From contig CAZUUA010000001.1 in the NCBI GenBank assembly GCA_964623635.1, positions 127,910 through 191,909 of the forward strand: 64,000 nucleotides of DNA, given 5' to 3'. This document shows positions 33,567-42,131 of this stretch, piece by piece. This stretch comes from UMGS1696 sp964623635 (lineage in GTDB: Bacteria > Bacillota > Clostridia > Oscillospirales > CAG-272). The translations under genes were made by a program, and so were the position numbers. Each line of letters starts with the position of its first letter. Within the stretch, counting starts at the first letter, position 1. Below the pieces are notes generated by a model. That model was not told the origin of the DNA, did not search any database, and was given only the letters and a program-made list of their open reading frames with translations.

Positions 33567-34631
33567 GTGTCATCTTATTTTTCTTCTCGCTTTGCCGCTC
33601 TGGATGCCTATGTTCCCGGAGAACAGCCCAGAGATAAAGCCTACATCAAGCTCAATACCAACGAGTCTCCCTTCCCACCGTCTCCGGCCGTGCTGGACGT
33701 GATCTCTCGTGAAGCCGTGGCAGATCTGCGGCTGTATTCCGATCCCACCTGCTTGGATACCCGGTGTGCCATCGCCAAGCGATATGGACTGACACCGGAG
33801 AACGTGCTGGTGGCCAACGGGTCAGACGAGTGTCTGCAGTTTCTGTTCTTAGGCTTTACCGAGCCGGGTGCCGTCTTTGCGGACATCACCTATGGCTTCT
33901 ATTCCGTTTTTGCCGACCTGCATCAGGTACCGACCACGGTGATCCCGCTGCGGGAAGACTTCACCATTCCGGTGGAAGCCTTCTGTGCCGCCAAGGGTAC
34001 CATCTTTATCGCCAATCCCAATGCACCCACCGGTATTGCGCTGACTTTAGCAGAGATCGAGCAGCTCCTTCGCTCCGACCCGGATCGGCTGGTGGTGATC
34101 GATGAAGCGTACGTGGACTTTGGCGGCGATAGTGCGGTGTCGCTGCTGCCGAAATATCCCAATTTGGCAGTGGTGCAGACCTATTCCAAGTCCCGTTCGC
34201 TGGCTGGGGCACGACTGGGCTTCACGCTGGCATCGCCGGAGATCATTGCCGACATGGACAAGCTGCGCTATTCCACCAATCCTTACAACGTGAACAGACT
34301 GACCCTGCTGGCCGGGCGTGCGGCTATGGAGGACGAAGACTATTTCCAGAAGAATCGCCGTGCCATCATGGACAACCGAGCTTGGACCAAGGCCGCTTTG
34401 GAAGCACGTGGCTTCTACGTCACCGACTCCATGACCAACTTCCTCTTTGCCCGTACCGACAGACTGGACGGTGGAGAGCTGTACCGGCTGCTGAAGGACA
34501 AGGGTGTGCTGGTGCGCCACTTCACCGGGAAACGGATCTGCCAGTTCAACCGGATCACCATCGGTACCAAGCAGGATATGGAAATATTTATCCAAAAGAT
34601 CGATGAGATCTTTGACGAGAAGGGAGTGTGA
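33567..34631 (+). CDS. hisC: Histidinol-phosphate aminotransferase
   Basis: PLP-dependent transaminase, 354 residues. Motifs are LNTNESPFPPSPAV near the N-terminus, VLVANGSDECLQFLFLGF, NPNAPTGIAL, VIDEAYVDFGGDS, and TYSKSRSLAGARLGF with the PLP lysine. The GTG start has GTGAGG six bases upstream. A TTG eight codons earlier is rejected. It lies between hisD and hisB as in many Clostridia. Confidence 0.95.
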   Translation: MSSYFSSRFAALDAYVPGEQPRDKAYIKLNTNESPFPPSPAVLDVISREAVADLRLYSDPTCLDTRCAIAKRYGLTPENVLVANGSDECLQFLFLGFTEPGAVFADITYGFYSVFADLHQVPTTVIPLREDFTIPVEAFCAAKGTIFIANPNAPTGIALTLAEIEQLLRSDPDRLVVIDEAYVDFGGDSAVSLLPKYPNLAVVQTYSKSRSLAGARLGFTLASPEIIADMDKLRYSTNPYNVNRLTLLAGRAAMEDEDYFQKNRRAIMDNRAWTKAALEARGFYVTDSMTNFLFARTDRLDGGELYRLLKDKGVLVRHFTGKRICQFNRITIGTKQDMEIFIQKIDEIFDEKGV

Positions 34632-34634
34632 CCC

Positions 34635-35219
34635 ATGCGGCAAAGTACGATTAAGCGATACACAGCAGAAACGAAGATCGATCTGACCCTGTCTCTGGAC
34701 GTGGGAGCGGTGGACATCCACACCGGCTGTGGGTTTCTCGACCATATGCTGACCCTGTTTGCCCGGCACGGCCACTTTGGGCTGACCCTGACCTGCGACG
34801 GGGACACAGAGGTGGACTATCACCATACCACCGAGGATATCGGTATCGCACTGGGTCAGGCCTTTGCAGAAGCACTGGGAGACAAGCGAGGCATTTGCCG
34901 GTACGCACACATCCTGCTGCCTATGGACGAAGCGCTGATCCTGTGTGCCGTGGATATTTCCGGCCGAGCACATCTGTCCTATGATGCCGCACTGCCTGCC
35001 GCCAAGGTGGGAGATTTTGATACAGAGCTGGTGAAGGAATTCTTCCTTGGCTTTGTACGGGTAGCCGGGCTCACGCTGCATATCCGGCAGATGGCAGGAG
35101 AGAACACCCACCACATCATCGAAGGAATGTACAAGGCATTTGGCAGAGTGATGGCCGGTGCCAGCCGCATCGACGAAGCACACCGGGACGAGATCCCATC
35201 CACGAAAGGAACATTATGA
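34635..35219 (+). CDS. hisB: Imidazoleglycerol-phosphate dehydratase
   Basis: 194-residue manganese enzyme, monofunctional type without the phosphatase domain. The paired metal sites are clear: CGFLDHMLTLFARHG and DYHHTTEDIGIALG in the first half, AHLSYDA and EFFLGFVRVAGLTLHI, then NTHHIIEGMYKAFGR in the second. It starts three bases after hisC and its stop overlaps the hisH start (ATGA). Confidence 0.97.
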   Translation: MRQSTIKRYTAETKIDLTLSLDVGAVDIHTGCGFLDHMLTLFARHGHFGLTLTCDGDTEVDYHHTTEDIGIALGQAFAEALGDKRGICRYAHILLPMDEALILCAVDISGRAHLSYDAALPAAKVGDFDTELVKEFFLGFVRVAGLTLHIRQMAGENTHHIIEGMYKAFGRVMAGASRIDEAHRDEIPSTKGTL

Positions 35220-35827
35220 TAGCGATCATTGACTATGGCGTTGGCAATATATTTTCCCTGTGCAGCTCCTTTGGTGCCATTGGTGCCGAAGCGGTGCTGA
35301 CCGGAGACAGAGACGTGGTGCGTCGAGCCGACAAGCTGATCCTGCCGGGGGTAGGTGCTTTTGGAGATGCGGCGGACAAGCTGAAAGCCTGTGGCCTGTG
35401 GGACGTGGTTTTGGAAGAAGCCGCCACCGGGAAGCCACTGTTGGGTATCTGCCTGGGTATGCAGCTGCTGTTTGACGAGAGCCACGAATACGGGATCCAC
35501 AAGGGGCTGGGGCTGATTCCCGGTCGTGTGATGCCCATTGCACCGGAGGTACCCAAGGGCGTGAAGATCCCCCACATTGGCTGGAATGCACTGCACTTCA
35601 CCGGAGAGCCCTCGCCGCTGTTTGCTGGACTGAACGAAGGCGATCACGTGTATTTCGTTCATTCGTACTACGCTGCCGACTGTGCCGAAAACACCATCGC
35701 CACAACGGAATATTATGCCGAGCTGACCGCCGCCGTGGCCAAAGGAAACGTATACGGCACGCAGTTTCACCCGGAAAAGAGCGGTGAAGTCGGATTGAAG
35801 ATTTTGAAAAACTTCGCACAGCTATAA
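35216..35827 (+). CDS. hisH: Imidazole glycerol phosphate synthase subunit HisH
   Basis: Glutamine amidotransferase subunit, 203 residues. The catalytic triad is Cys79 (GICLGMQ), His185 and Glu187 (GTQFHPEKSG). It delivers ammonia to HisF. Starts within the end of hisB. The last 18 codons (from Pro186) are duplicated 89 bases downstream, and the assembly gap begins right after that second copy. hisH itself is intact. Confidence 0.96.
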   Translation: MIAIIDYGVGNIFSLCSSFGAIGAEAVLTGDRDVVRRADKLILPGVGAFGDAADKLKACGLWDVVLEEAATGKPLLGICLGMQLLFDESHEYGIHKGLGLIPGRVMPIAPEVPKGVKIPHIGWNALHFTGEPSPLFAGLNEGDHVYFVHSYYAADCAENTIATTEYYAELTAAVAKGNVYGTQFHPEKSGEVGLKILKNFAQL

Positions 35828-35913
35828 TGCGTGCAGAGCGTGCGTATAGCTACCTTTTCCCGGAAAAGAGCGGTGAAGTCGGATTGAAGATTTTGAAAAA
35901 CTTCGCACAGCTA
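35770..35913. repeat. 55-bp direct repeat, period 89, abutting the gap
   Basis: 35770-35824 (end of hisH) is repeated exactly at 35859-35913. The gap starts at the next base, and the sequence after the gap resumes with TAATGCGTG, which is also what follows the first copy. A tandem array of 89-bp units collapsed by the assembler is the simplest reading. Confidence 0.9.
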
Positions 35914-36013
35914 NNNNNNNNNNNNNNNNNNNNNNNNNNNNNNNNNNNNNNNNNNNNNNNNNNNNNNNNNNNNNNNNNNNNNNNNNNNNNNNNNNNNNNN
36001 NNNNNNNNNNNNN
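35914..36013. other. Assembly gap of 100 N
   Basis: Exactly 100 Ns, the convention for a scaffold join of unknown size, between hisH and hisA. Confidence 0.99.
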
Positions 36014-36072
36014 TAATGCGTGTGCTTGACTGTTCCATACCCTGTATTTCTAACGTAAATTTGGAGTAAACC

Positions 36073-36798
36073 ATGATGCATATTTTCCCAGCGATCGATT
36101 TGTGCGGCGGACAGGTGGTGCGGCTGTACAAGGGCGATTATGAAAAAAAGACCGTCTATTCCGATGACCCTGCCGCCTTTGCCCGTTCCTTCTGGGAAGC
36201 CGGCGCCGAATATCTCCATCTGGTGGATCTGGATGGCGCCAAGGCCGGACACGCTGTGAACCTGGATCTGATCGAAAAGCTGATCCGGGAAAGCAGGCTG
36301 CAAGTGGAAGTAGGCGGCGGCATCCGAACCGAGGAGACCATCCGGCAGTACATCGACATCGGCGTATTCCGGGTGATCTTAGGCACCGCTGCCCTGACCG
36401 ACCGACCCTTCCTCACCCGTATGGTGGAAAAATACGGTGACAAGATCGCAGTGGGTGTGGACATCCGGGACGGTATGGTGGCGACCCACGGCTGGACAGA
36501 GACCTCCACGGTACCTTGCCTGGACTTCTGCCACTTTCTGGAAGACATTGGTGTCAGCGCCATCATTTGCACCGACATTGCCAAGGACGGCGCTATGTCC
36601 GGTACGAACTTAGCTTTGTACAAAGAGCTGCACCGGGAGCTGCACATGGACATCACAGCCTCCGGAGGCGTGTCGTCTTTGGCAGACGTGCGTGCTTTAG
36701 CCGAGGAAGGTGTGTACGGTGCGATCTTAGGCAAGGCTCTGTACACAGGAGACGTGGTGCTTCGTGAAGCGATCGATATTGTGAAAGCGTATAAATAA
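36073..36798 (+). CDS. hisA: Phosphoribosylformimino-5-aminoimidazole carboxamide ribotide isomerase
   Basis: 241-residue half-barrel-duplicated TIM-barrel enzyme. The two phosphate-binding halves and catalytic aspartates are in FPAIDLCGGQVVRLYKGDY and VGVDIRDGMVATHGW, with VEVGGGIRTEET and ITASGGVSS. GGAG six bases upstream supports the start, and a second ATG follows at once, so the protein could begin one residue later. Histidine operon member. Confidence 0.95.
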   Translation: MMHIFPAIDLCGGQVVRLYKGDYEKKTVYSDDPAAFARSFWEAGAEYLHLVDLDGAKAGHAVNLDLIEKLIRESRLQVEVGGGIRTEETIRQYIDIGVFRVILGTAALTDRPFLTRMVEKYGDKIAVGVDIRDGMVATHGWTETSTVPCLDFCHFLEDIGVSAIICTDIAKDGAMSGTNLALYKELHRELHMDITASGGVSSLADVRALAEEGVYGAILGKALYTGDVVLREAIDIVKAYK

Positions 36799-36812
36799 AG
36801 AGAGAAAAAAGC

Positions 36813-37586
36813 ATGATCACAAAACGGATCATCCCATGCCTGGATGTAAAAAATGGCAGAGTGGTCAAGGGCGTGAATTTTGCCGGACTGAACGATGTGT
36901 CCTCTCCGGTGGAGCTGGCGCAGTACTACAGCAGCTGTGGTGCCGATGAGCTGGTGTTCTACGATATAACAGCCTCTGCGGAAGGTCGGGCCCTGTTCAG
37001 TGACATTCTCACAGAAGTGGCACGGAAGGTGTATATTCCCTTGACCGTGGGTGGCGGCATCAATACCATTGCCGATTTTGACCGGGTGCTGAAGTGCGGC
37101 GCCGATAAGGTCAGCGTCAACTCCGGTGCCATCGCCGACCCCGACCTGATCGGAGAAGCCGCCAAAAAATACGGCAACCAATGCGTGGTGCTGTCCTGCG
37201 ATATCAAACGGGTAGGCGATCCACAAAGTGGATGGCAGTTCCGGCTCTTTGCCAAAGGCGGTAGAGTGGACACCGGATTGGACGCCATCGAATGGATCAA
37301 AAGAGGAGAGGCCAACGGTGCCGGGGAGATCGTGGTCAACAGCATCGACACCGACGGCGTGAAGAAGGGCTTCGATATCGAAATGCTCCGTGCCGTGTCG
37401 GATGTGGTATCCGTGCCGGTCATCGCTTCCGGTGGCGCCGGTTGTGCCGAAGACTTTGTGAAGCTGTTCCAGGCCATTCCCGATATCGATGCCGGATTGG
37501 CTGCCTCCATCTTCCACTTCGGGGAAGTCAAGATCGCCGACCTGAAAAAGCTGCTGCAGGACAACGGCATTCTGGTGAGACGATAA
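36813..37586 (+). CDS. hisF: Imidazole glycerol phosphate synthase cyclase subunit HisF
   Basis: 257-residue TIM barrel that uses ammonia from HisH. Catalytic Asp11 is in IPCLDVKNGRVVKGVNF and the second Asp is in VLSCDIKR. Phosphate loops are VGGGINT and ASGGAG. It lies 14 bases after hisA with a GAGAG ribosome site. Standard length. Confidence 0.97.
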   Translation: MITKRIIPCLDVKNGRVVKGVNFAGLNDVSSPVELAQYYSSCGADELVFYDITASAEGRALFSDILTEVARKVYIPLTVGGGINTIADFDRVLKCGADKVSVNSGAIADPDLIGEAAKKYGNQCVVLSCDIKRVGDPQSGWQFRLFAKGGRVDTGLDAIEWIKRGEANGAGEIVVNSIDTDGVKKGFDIEMLRAVSDVVSVPVIASGGAGCAEDFVKLFQAIPDIDAGLAASIFHFGEVKIADLKKLLQDNGILVRR

Positions 37587-37643
37587 GGAAAGTCAGAAGT
37601 GGACGAGATTTGGATCCACTGTATACCAACGAAGGAGTAAATT

Positions 37644-38306
37644 ATGCTTACAATAAACGATTTGAAATTTGACGAAAAAGGTCTGATCCCTGCCATTGTG
37701 ACAGACTACCAGACCGGCGAAGTGCTGACCCTGGCCTACATGAACCGGGAAAGTCTGGAGATCTCTCTTGCCGAAAAGACCACCTGCTTCTGGTCCCGTT
37801 CCAGAAAAGAGCTGTGGCGCAAGGGAGAGACCTCCGGCAACCGGCAGCACATCACCAAGATCGTTGCCGACTGTGACCGGGATGCGCTGACCGTGTACGT
37901 GCGGAAGGATGGTCCGGCCTGCCATCTGGGCAACGAATCCTGCTTTGTAGACGAGCTGTTTATCAATGAAGACGAAGCAGAACCCTTCCAGCTCAAGGGA
38001 CTGTACCAGCTTCTGGAAGGTAGAAAGGCCGATATGCCCGAAGGCTCCTACACCACCTATCTGTTCCAGAAGGGACTGGACAAGATCCTGAAGAAGGTGG
38101 GTGAGGAGTCCACCGAGGTCATCATCGCCGGAAAAGCCGAAGACAAGGCAGAGACCATCTACGAGATCGCAGACCTTGCCTACCACGTGATGGTGCTGAT
38201 GGTGGAAATGGGCATCTCTCTGGACGAAGTCCGTGACGAGCTTGCCTCCCGTCACGTCATCGACCACAAGGTCAAGCAGGAAAAAATGGGCGGCGAAGCA
38301 AAATAA
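37644..38306 (+). CDS. hisIE: Bifunctional phosphoribosyl-AMP cyclohydrolase/phosphoribosyl-ATP pyrophosphatase
   Basis: 220-residue fusion catalysing steps two and three of histidine synthesis. HisI domain (about 1-115): AYMNRESLEIS, TCFWSRSRKELWRKGETSGNRQ and DCDRDALTVYV, with the zinc cysteines including HLGNESCF. HisE domain (about 125-220): LYQLLEGRKADMPEGSYTTYLFQKGLDKILKKVGEESTEVIIAGK. AAGGAG precedes the ATG. Last gene of the operon. Confidence 0.97.
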   Translation: MLTINDLKFDEKGLIPAIVTDYQTGEVLTLAYMNRESLEISLAEKTTCFWSRSRKELWRKGETSGNRQHITKIVADCDRDALTVYVRKDGPACHLGNESCFVDELFINEDEAEPFQLKGLYQLLEGRKADMPEGSYTTYLFQKGLDKILKKVGEESTEVIIAGKAEDKAETIYEIADLAYHVMVLMVEMGISLDEVRDELASRHVIDHKVKQEKMGGEAK

Positions 38307-38318
38307 TACGGGAACGAT

Positions 38319-38353
38319 ACGGTATCCGGGCACTGCTTGGGTACCGTTTTTTT
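38319..38353 (+). terminator. Terminator of the histidine operon
   Basis: ACGGTA and TACCGT arms with additional inner CC/GG pairs, followed by seven Ts. Confidence 0.8.
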
Positions 38354-38380
38354 ACCGGGTGCGAAAAAATCGATAGGGGA

Positions 38381-38409
38381 TTGACAGACACGTTTGTACG
38401 TGTTATAAT
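38381..38409 (+). promoter_or_regulatory. Promoter with embedded operator-like palindrome
   Basis: TTGACA, 17-base spacer, TATAAT. The spacer contains ACACGT-TTGT-ACGTGT (38388-38403), a 6-4-6 inverted repeat that would block RNA polymerase if bound by a repressor. Confidence 0.8.
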
Positions 38410-38448
38410 GAGGGCAGAAACCAACACACAAAGTGAGGTACATAAACC

Positions 38449-39567
38449 ATGCAAAAATACGATATCGCCGCCTACATCTGGCCGTCCTACACCGGTGACG
38501 AACCACGGACACGGATCTTCTGGGAAAAGGGCATCGGCGAATGGCAGTCGGTGCAGAGCGCAGTTTCCCGTGTGCCCGGTCAAAAGCTGCCCCGGATCCC
38601 GCTGTGGGGCTATCAGAACGAAGCCGATCCCAAGGTCATGGAATTCCAGATCGAGCAGGCTCTGTCCCATGGGGTCAACGTGTTCATCTACGACTGGTAT
38701 TGGTACGACAGACGCCCCTTCTTGGAGCAGTGCCTGAACAACGGCTTCCTTGGGGCTGAGAACAACACCGATATGTCCTTCTATCTCATGTGGGCCAACC
38801 ACAACGCCATGGATCTGTGGGACAAGCGCAACTCCTTCAACGGCACCATGATCTGGGACGGCGCTGTGCCGGAGACCGAATTTGACCGTGTCTGCGAGCG
38901 TGTCATCGAAAAATACTTCACGAAGCCCAATTACTACAAAATAAACGGCTGCCCTGTGTTCATGATCTACGACATTTGCAACCTGATCCGTGGTCTGGGC
39001 GGCGTGGACAATACTCGTGCGGCACTGGAACGGTTCCGGGAGAAGGTGAAGGCTGCCGGTTTCCCCGATCTGCATCTGCAGCTGACCATCTGGAGCGAGC
39101 ACTCCGTGAACCTGTCCGGCGTGGATGCAGCCAAGACCGGCTCCACGAAAGACATCGTACCGGCGCTGGGCATCGACAGTATGTCCCACTATCAGTTCAT
39201 CCATTTCGTCAACTGCGATCGCACCTATCCGGAAGTGCTGCCGGATGTGCAGAAGGAATGGGATCGTATCGATAGGGAATATGCGGTGCCTTACTTCCCC
39301 CACGTGACCATCGGCTGGGACAACAATCCTCGGTATACCAAGCTGGTAGGTCCCATCCTGCGGGAGAACACACCGGAGAATTTCAAAAAGGCTCTGGAAA
39401 TGGCGAAGCACTACGTAGACACCCACGACCTACCCGCTCCGCTGATCACCATCAACAGCTGGAACGAGTGGACGGAAATGAGCTATCTGGAACCGGACGA
39501 TGTGTACGGCTACGGGTACCTGGACGCCATCAAGGAAGTATTCTTAGGGAATACGGAACAAGATTGA
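38449..39567 (+). CDS. GH99-like/WbsX domain protein
   Basis: 372-residue protein of the glycosyltransferase WbsX/GH99-like family. Diagnostic blocks are IAAYIWPSYTGDEPR near the start, GWDNNPRY and INSWNEWTEMSYLEPDDVYGYGYLDAI near the end, with YDWYWYDRRPFLE in the first third. No signal peptide. GTGAGG lies nine bases before the ATG. It is monocistronic with its own regulated-looking promoter. Members act in polysaccharide processing, probably endo-acting on mannose-type glycans, but the activity here is not established. Confidence 0.85.
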   Translation: MQKYDIAAYIWPSYTGDEPRTRIFWEKGIGEWQSVQSAVSRVPGQKLPRIPLWGYQNEADPKVMEFQIEQALSHGVNVFIYDWYWYDRRPFLEQCLNNGFLGAENNTDMSFYLMWANHNAMDLWDKRNSFNGTMIWDGAVPETEFDRVCERVIEKYFTKPNYYKINGCPVFMIYDICNLIRGLGGVDNTRAALERFREKVKAAGFPDLHLQLTIWSEHSVNLSGVDAAKTGSTKDIVPALGIDSMSHYQFIHFVNCDRTYPEVLPDVQKEWDRIDREYAVPYFPHVTIGWDNNPRYTKLVGPILRENTPENFKKALEMAKHYVDTHDLPAPLITINSWNEWTEMSYLEPDDVYGYGYLDAIKEVFLGNTEQD

Positions 39568-39624
39568 GGCACCACCGCACAATTCACGGCTGACGCCTTG
39601 ACGGCACATCTACTTGCATCTTTT
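39568..39624. repeat. Partial copy of the MITE-like element
   Basis: GGCACCACCGCACAATTCAC at the left end and the following bases match the left 55 bases of the element at 23851 at about 80%. A right end with matching inverted repeat is not obvious, so this copy may be truncated or from a longer relative. Confidence 0.6.
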
Positions 39625-39675
39625 CCGTAATACAAAACAAATCCACCTTGCCTTACGAGTGCAAATCAGCATACA

Positions 39676-39729
39676 ACAATACGGCTTGCAAAAGGGCATA
39701 TCCTTTGGCAGGCCGTATTGTTATTTTTT
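39676..39729. terminator. Terminator between convergent GH99-like and SPASM genes
   Basis: ACAATACGGC and GCCGTATTGT arms with inner AAAGG/CCTTT pairing, followed by TATTTTTT. It can serve both flanking genes. Confidence 0.8.
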
Positions 39730-39730
39730 A

Positions 39731-40738
39731 CTATTTATCCTCCGCCAGAGACAGCGTGGGGTAGAGCGTGTTGTAGTGCTTTTGCATAAAGAGTGCATTG
39801 CGTTCGTGGTACAGTCGTTCTGCCAGGCTGTCGGCGATGGGGAGTAGGATCCGTTCGTGGGCACACTGGAATGGAGAGGGACTGGTGATGCTGCCGGTGG
39901 CACATTTGTTGATGCAGGCACAGTGATGCACGCACCGGGCATGGATGGCACAACCGACACATTCGGCGGCTTCCTGTTCGTTTGCGGCACACAGCTGATC
40001 TCGCTTGACCGTATCGATACCATGCTCCAGATTCCCAATGCAGTAGGCGTCTTCGCACAGCGCCGCACAGGGGTACAGCTTTCCGTCCGGTGTGACCGAG
40101 AGATGGGACTGCCCTAAGGTGCATTGAATGGGTCTTTGTCGGATCCGGTCTGCGATCTTCTCGTCAAATGGGGAAAGATACAGCTTTTCCTCCCGGCGGC
40201 TCTTTTCTCGATAAAAGGAAGAAAGTGCCCGGTACTGCCGTTTGAGCTGGGGTAGGTGCGTGTTTTCCCAAGGACTGCCGGGATCCATGGCGGTGTAGAG
40301 ATACCGGAAGCCCATGGCGAACAGGGCTTTGACATTGTCGGCAAAGTGGGGCAGTGTCTCCGGTGTGACCGTCAGAATCACGGCGGCATACGGCTGGTGG
40401 TGCAGGAGCATTTCCGCTTTTTGCAAGGAACTGACAGCATCCCAGGCAAAGGTGATGTCGATATGGTGGCTGGTGGCATAGGAGAGAAAAGCGGTATCCA
40501 GTCCCACATCATCGGTGATCATGCGGTAGAATAGGGAAGAGCCGGTATCCTCGACCACTGCACGGATAGTGGTACACACCGCTTCTGCCACTGTGTCCTC
40601 TGCCGCCGGGACCAGACCATGCACTACCGACAAAAAGGTCAGTACGCTGCCGGGAGATGCCAGGCGTCGTACCTGCAAGGCTGTTGTGGGTGACATGGGT
40701 TCTCCGGTGCTTTGGGTCAGGTGCAAAGTGTATTGCAT
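39731..40738 (-). CDS. SPASM domain protein, degenerate radical SAM (no CxxxCxxC)
   Basis: 335 residues. The C-terminal half is a SPASM domain typical of peptide-modifying radical SAM maturases: CTLGQSHLSVTPDGKLYPCAALCED, then CVGCAIHARCVHHCACINKCATG and FQCAHE. The N-terminus MQYTLHLT is the usual first strand of such enzymes, but the CxxxCxxC motif that should follow is absent. The text runs straight into QSTGEPMSPTTA. The GGE SAM-binding motif is also replaced (TFLSVVHGL). The enzyme therefore cannot bind the radical SAM cluster as drawn, while auxiliary cluster ligands remain. AAAGGAG lies upstream. It is co-directional with an unknown gene 80 bases upstream. Confidence 0.75.
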   Translation of the reverse strand: MQYTLHLTQSTGEPMSPTTALQVRRLASPGSVLTFLSVVHGLVPAAEDTVAEAVCTTIRAVVEDTGSSLFYRMITDDVGLDTAFLSYATSHHIDITFAWDAVSSLQKAEMLLHHQPYAAVILTVTPETLPHFADNVKALFAMGFRYLYTAMDPGSPWENTHLPQLKRQYRALSSFYREKSRREEKLYLSPFDEKIADRIRQRPIQCTLGQSHLSVTPDGKLYPCAALCEDAYCIGNLEHGIDTVKRDQLCAANEQEAAECVGCAIHARCVHHCACINKCATGSITSPSPFQCAHERILLPIADSLAERLYHERNALFMQKHYNTLYPTLSLAEDK

Positions 40739-40818
40739 AGCGGTGTCAGTACTCCTTTTTGTTTTGGCATTGTGATCGTAAATCTATCATGGGGCGGCTC
40801 GATCGGTACCCGTTTGTG

Positions 40819-41256
40819 TTATAGCTGTAGCCAATCGGCCATTATCGTCAGCGCTTCCCGTGAAGACAGCTTTGTGGCGTTGGGATGGGCAGCACGATAT
40901 TCTTCCACGTCCCGTTCCCAATCCTCCGGACTGTGCCAAACGGGCATACTCACGGTATCCAGTGTCGGCGTACGTGTATCGGAGGAACGGCGGTATTGCT
41001 GCAGGATCCGGCAAGCGTCGGCCTCCGTGGGCTGCAGATGCCAGAGCTGTGTGGTTCCCACCATGTGCACATCGGTATCGTTGACCATAGTGGTGGGGCC
41101 AAGACCGGACAAGGTGGCCAGCAGCAGTACACGTCCCACCAAATGATTGGCACGCCAGCGCCGGGGCATATATTGGGTCAGCTTTTCCAGCTCATGAAAT
41201 TCTTTTCCGGTGGGATATTCCGGTGTGGGATAATAGCCCAGCTTTTCCAGCTCCAT
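40819..41256 (-). CDS. Uncharacterised 145-residue protein paired with the SPASM protein
   Basis: I do not recognise the family. The protein is soluble, with a basic patch near residues 30-40 (QYMPRRWRANHLVGR), a hydrophobic stretch (VLLLATLSGL), and a polar C-terminal half rich in Thr, Arg and Glu. It has no cysteine and no signal peptide, and I see no RiPP precursor-like core. AAGGAGG nine bases before the ATG gives the start; nine upstream codons are rejected. It is the first gene of a two-gene unit with the degenerate SPASM protein, so a joint role is likely. Confidence 0.7.
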   Translation of the reverse strand: MELEKLGYYPTPEYPTGKEFHELEKLTQYMPRRWRANHLVGRVLLLATLSGLGPTTMVNDTDVHMVGTTQLWHLQPTEADACRILQQYRRSSDTRTPTLDTVSMPVWHSPEDWERDVEEYRAAHPNATKLSSREALTIMADWLQL

Positions 41257-41481
41257 GGGTGTCGTCCTCCTTATAATGTGCAAAAAAGATGATGGGAGAA
41301 TTTACCGAAGGGGAAATTCTCAGGAGTGGGATGGATCGCATACCGATTCCGCTTTTCACCATTCCCACTCGTAAGACGACAAAGGTAGTGGATTTGTTCC
41401 GGAAAATGGGGAAATTGTGGAGATGAAAAGATGTGTGAATTTGGAATATACAACTAACTCGATTTTTACAAGCAAAAACGA

Positions 41482-41958
41482 ATGCGCAAAATCCACATAG
41501 ATATGGCAGAAGAGGATTCCTTTGGGGTCTACACAACAGATATTCTTACGGATCTCACGGTAGACGAAAGGGTTCGTCAGGGGGCGATGGAATGTATCGC
41601 TACGCCCTACACCCTGCAAGTATCGGATGTTTATTTTGGAGATACGTATGCCAAGGCCGGTTGCATCCCGTATTATGCACCATATGGAATAATTGAAGGT
41701 ATTGCGTATCGTCAGAGTGGCTATCCAGTATTGCAGGTGGGAGAGGAATATATCCTGTTTCTTTGTGTGGACAATGTAAAGGGTAAGTGGGTGTATTATC
41801 CTACCCATCCTTTATACAGCTTTTATCCGGTTTCAAAGTATACGTCTTTACAAACGATCCCGCTGACCGACACCATAGAGCCGGATGCGCTTGCTATGGA
41901 GATACAAGCTTTGGTAGCCCAAAACGAATTTGATGCTACTGTAGAATATTATTCATGA
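41482..41958 (+). pseudogene. Hypothetical protein fragment
   Basis: 158 codons without a ribosome site at either ATG (41482, 41503). Composition is coding-like: YTLQVSDVYFGDTYAKAGCIPYYAPYGIIEG and PVLQVGEEYILFLC suggest the beta-rich C-terminal part of a secreted or lipoprotein domain. The N-terminus with signal peptide is missing, and the upstream 200 bases show no continuation. A terminator-like hairpin follows. Likely a 5'-truncated gene. Family unknown. Confidence 0.5.
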
Positions 41959-41959
41959 A

Positions 41960-41998
41960 TATGGGATCTCCCGACAAGATCGAGGGATTCTTTTTTTG
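41960..41998 (+). terminator. Probable terminator
   Basis: TCCCGA and TCGAGGGA form an imperfect stem followed by seven Ts just after the hypothetical fragment. Confidence 0.55.
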
Positions 41999-42028
41999 TA
42001 AAGTTTGGTGAAAAACACAAAAATCCTA

Positions 42029-42057
42029 TTGACAAAGTCCACATTTTCTGGTATCAT
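42029..42057 (+). promoter_or_regulatory. Promoter of the surface protein gene
   Basis: TTGACA, 17-base spacer, TATCAT. A 7-bp hairpin GTGGGAG/CTCCCAC lies in the leader at 42079-42095. Confidence 0.75.
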
Positions 42058-42131
42058 AGCGGTATCGGGAGCTACTCCGTGGGAGCTGCTCCCACTATGA
42101 ACGCTTTACTTACAAGGAAAGGACTATCCCC

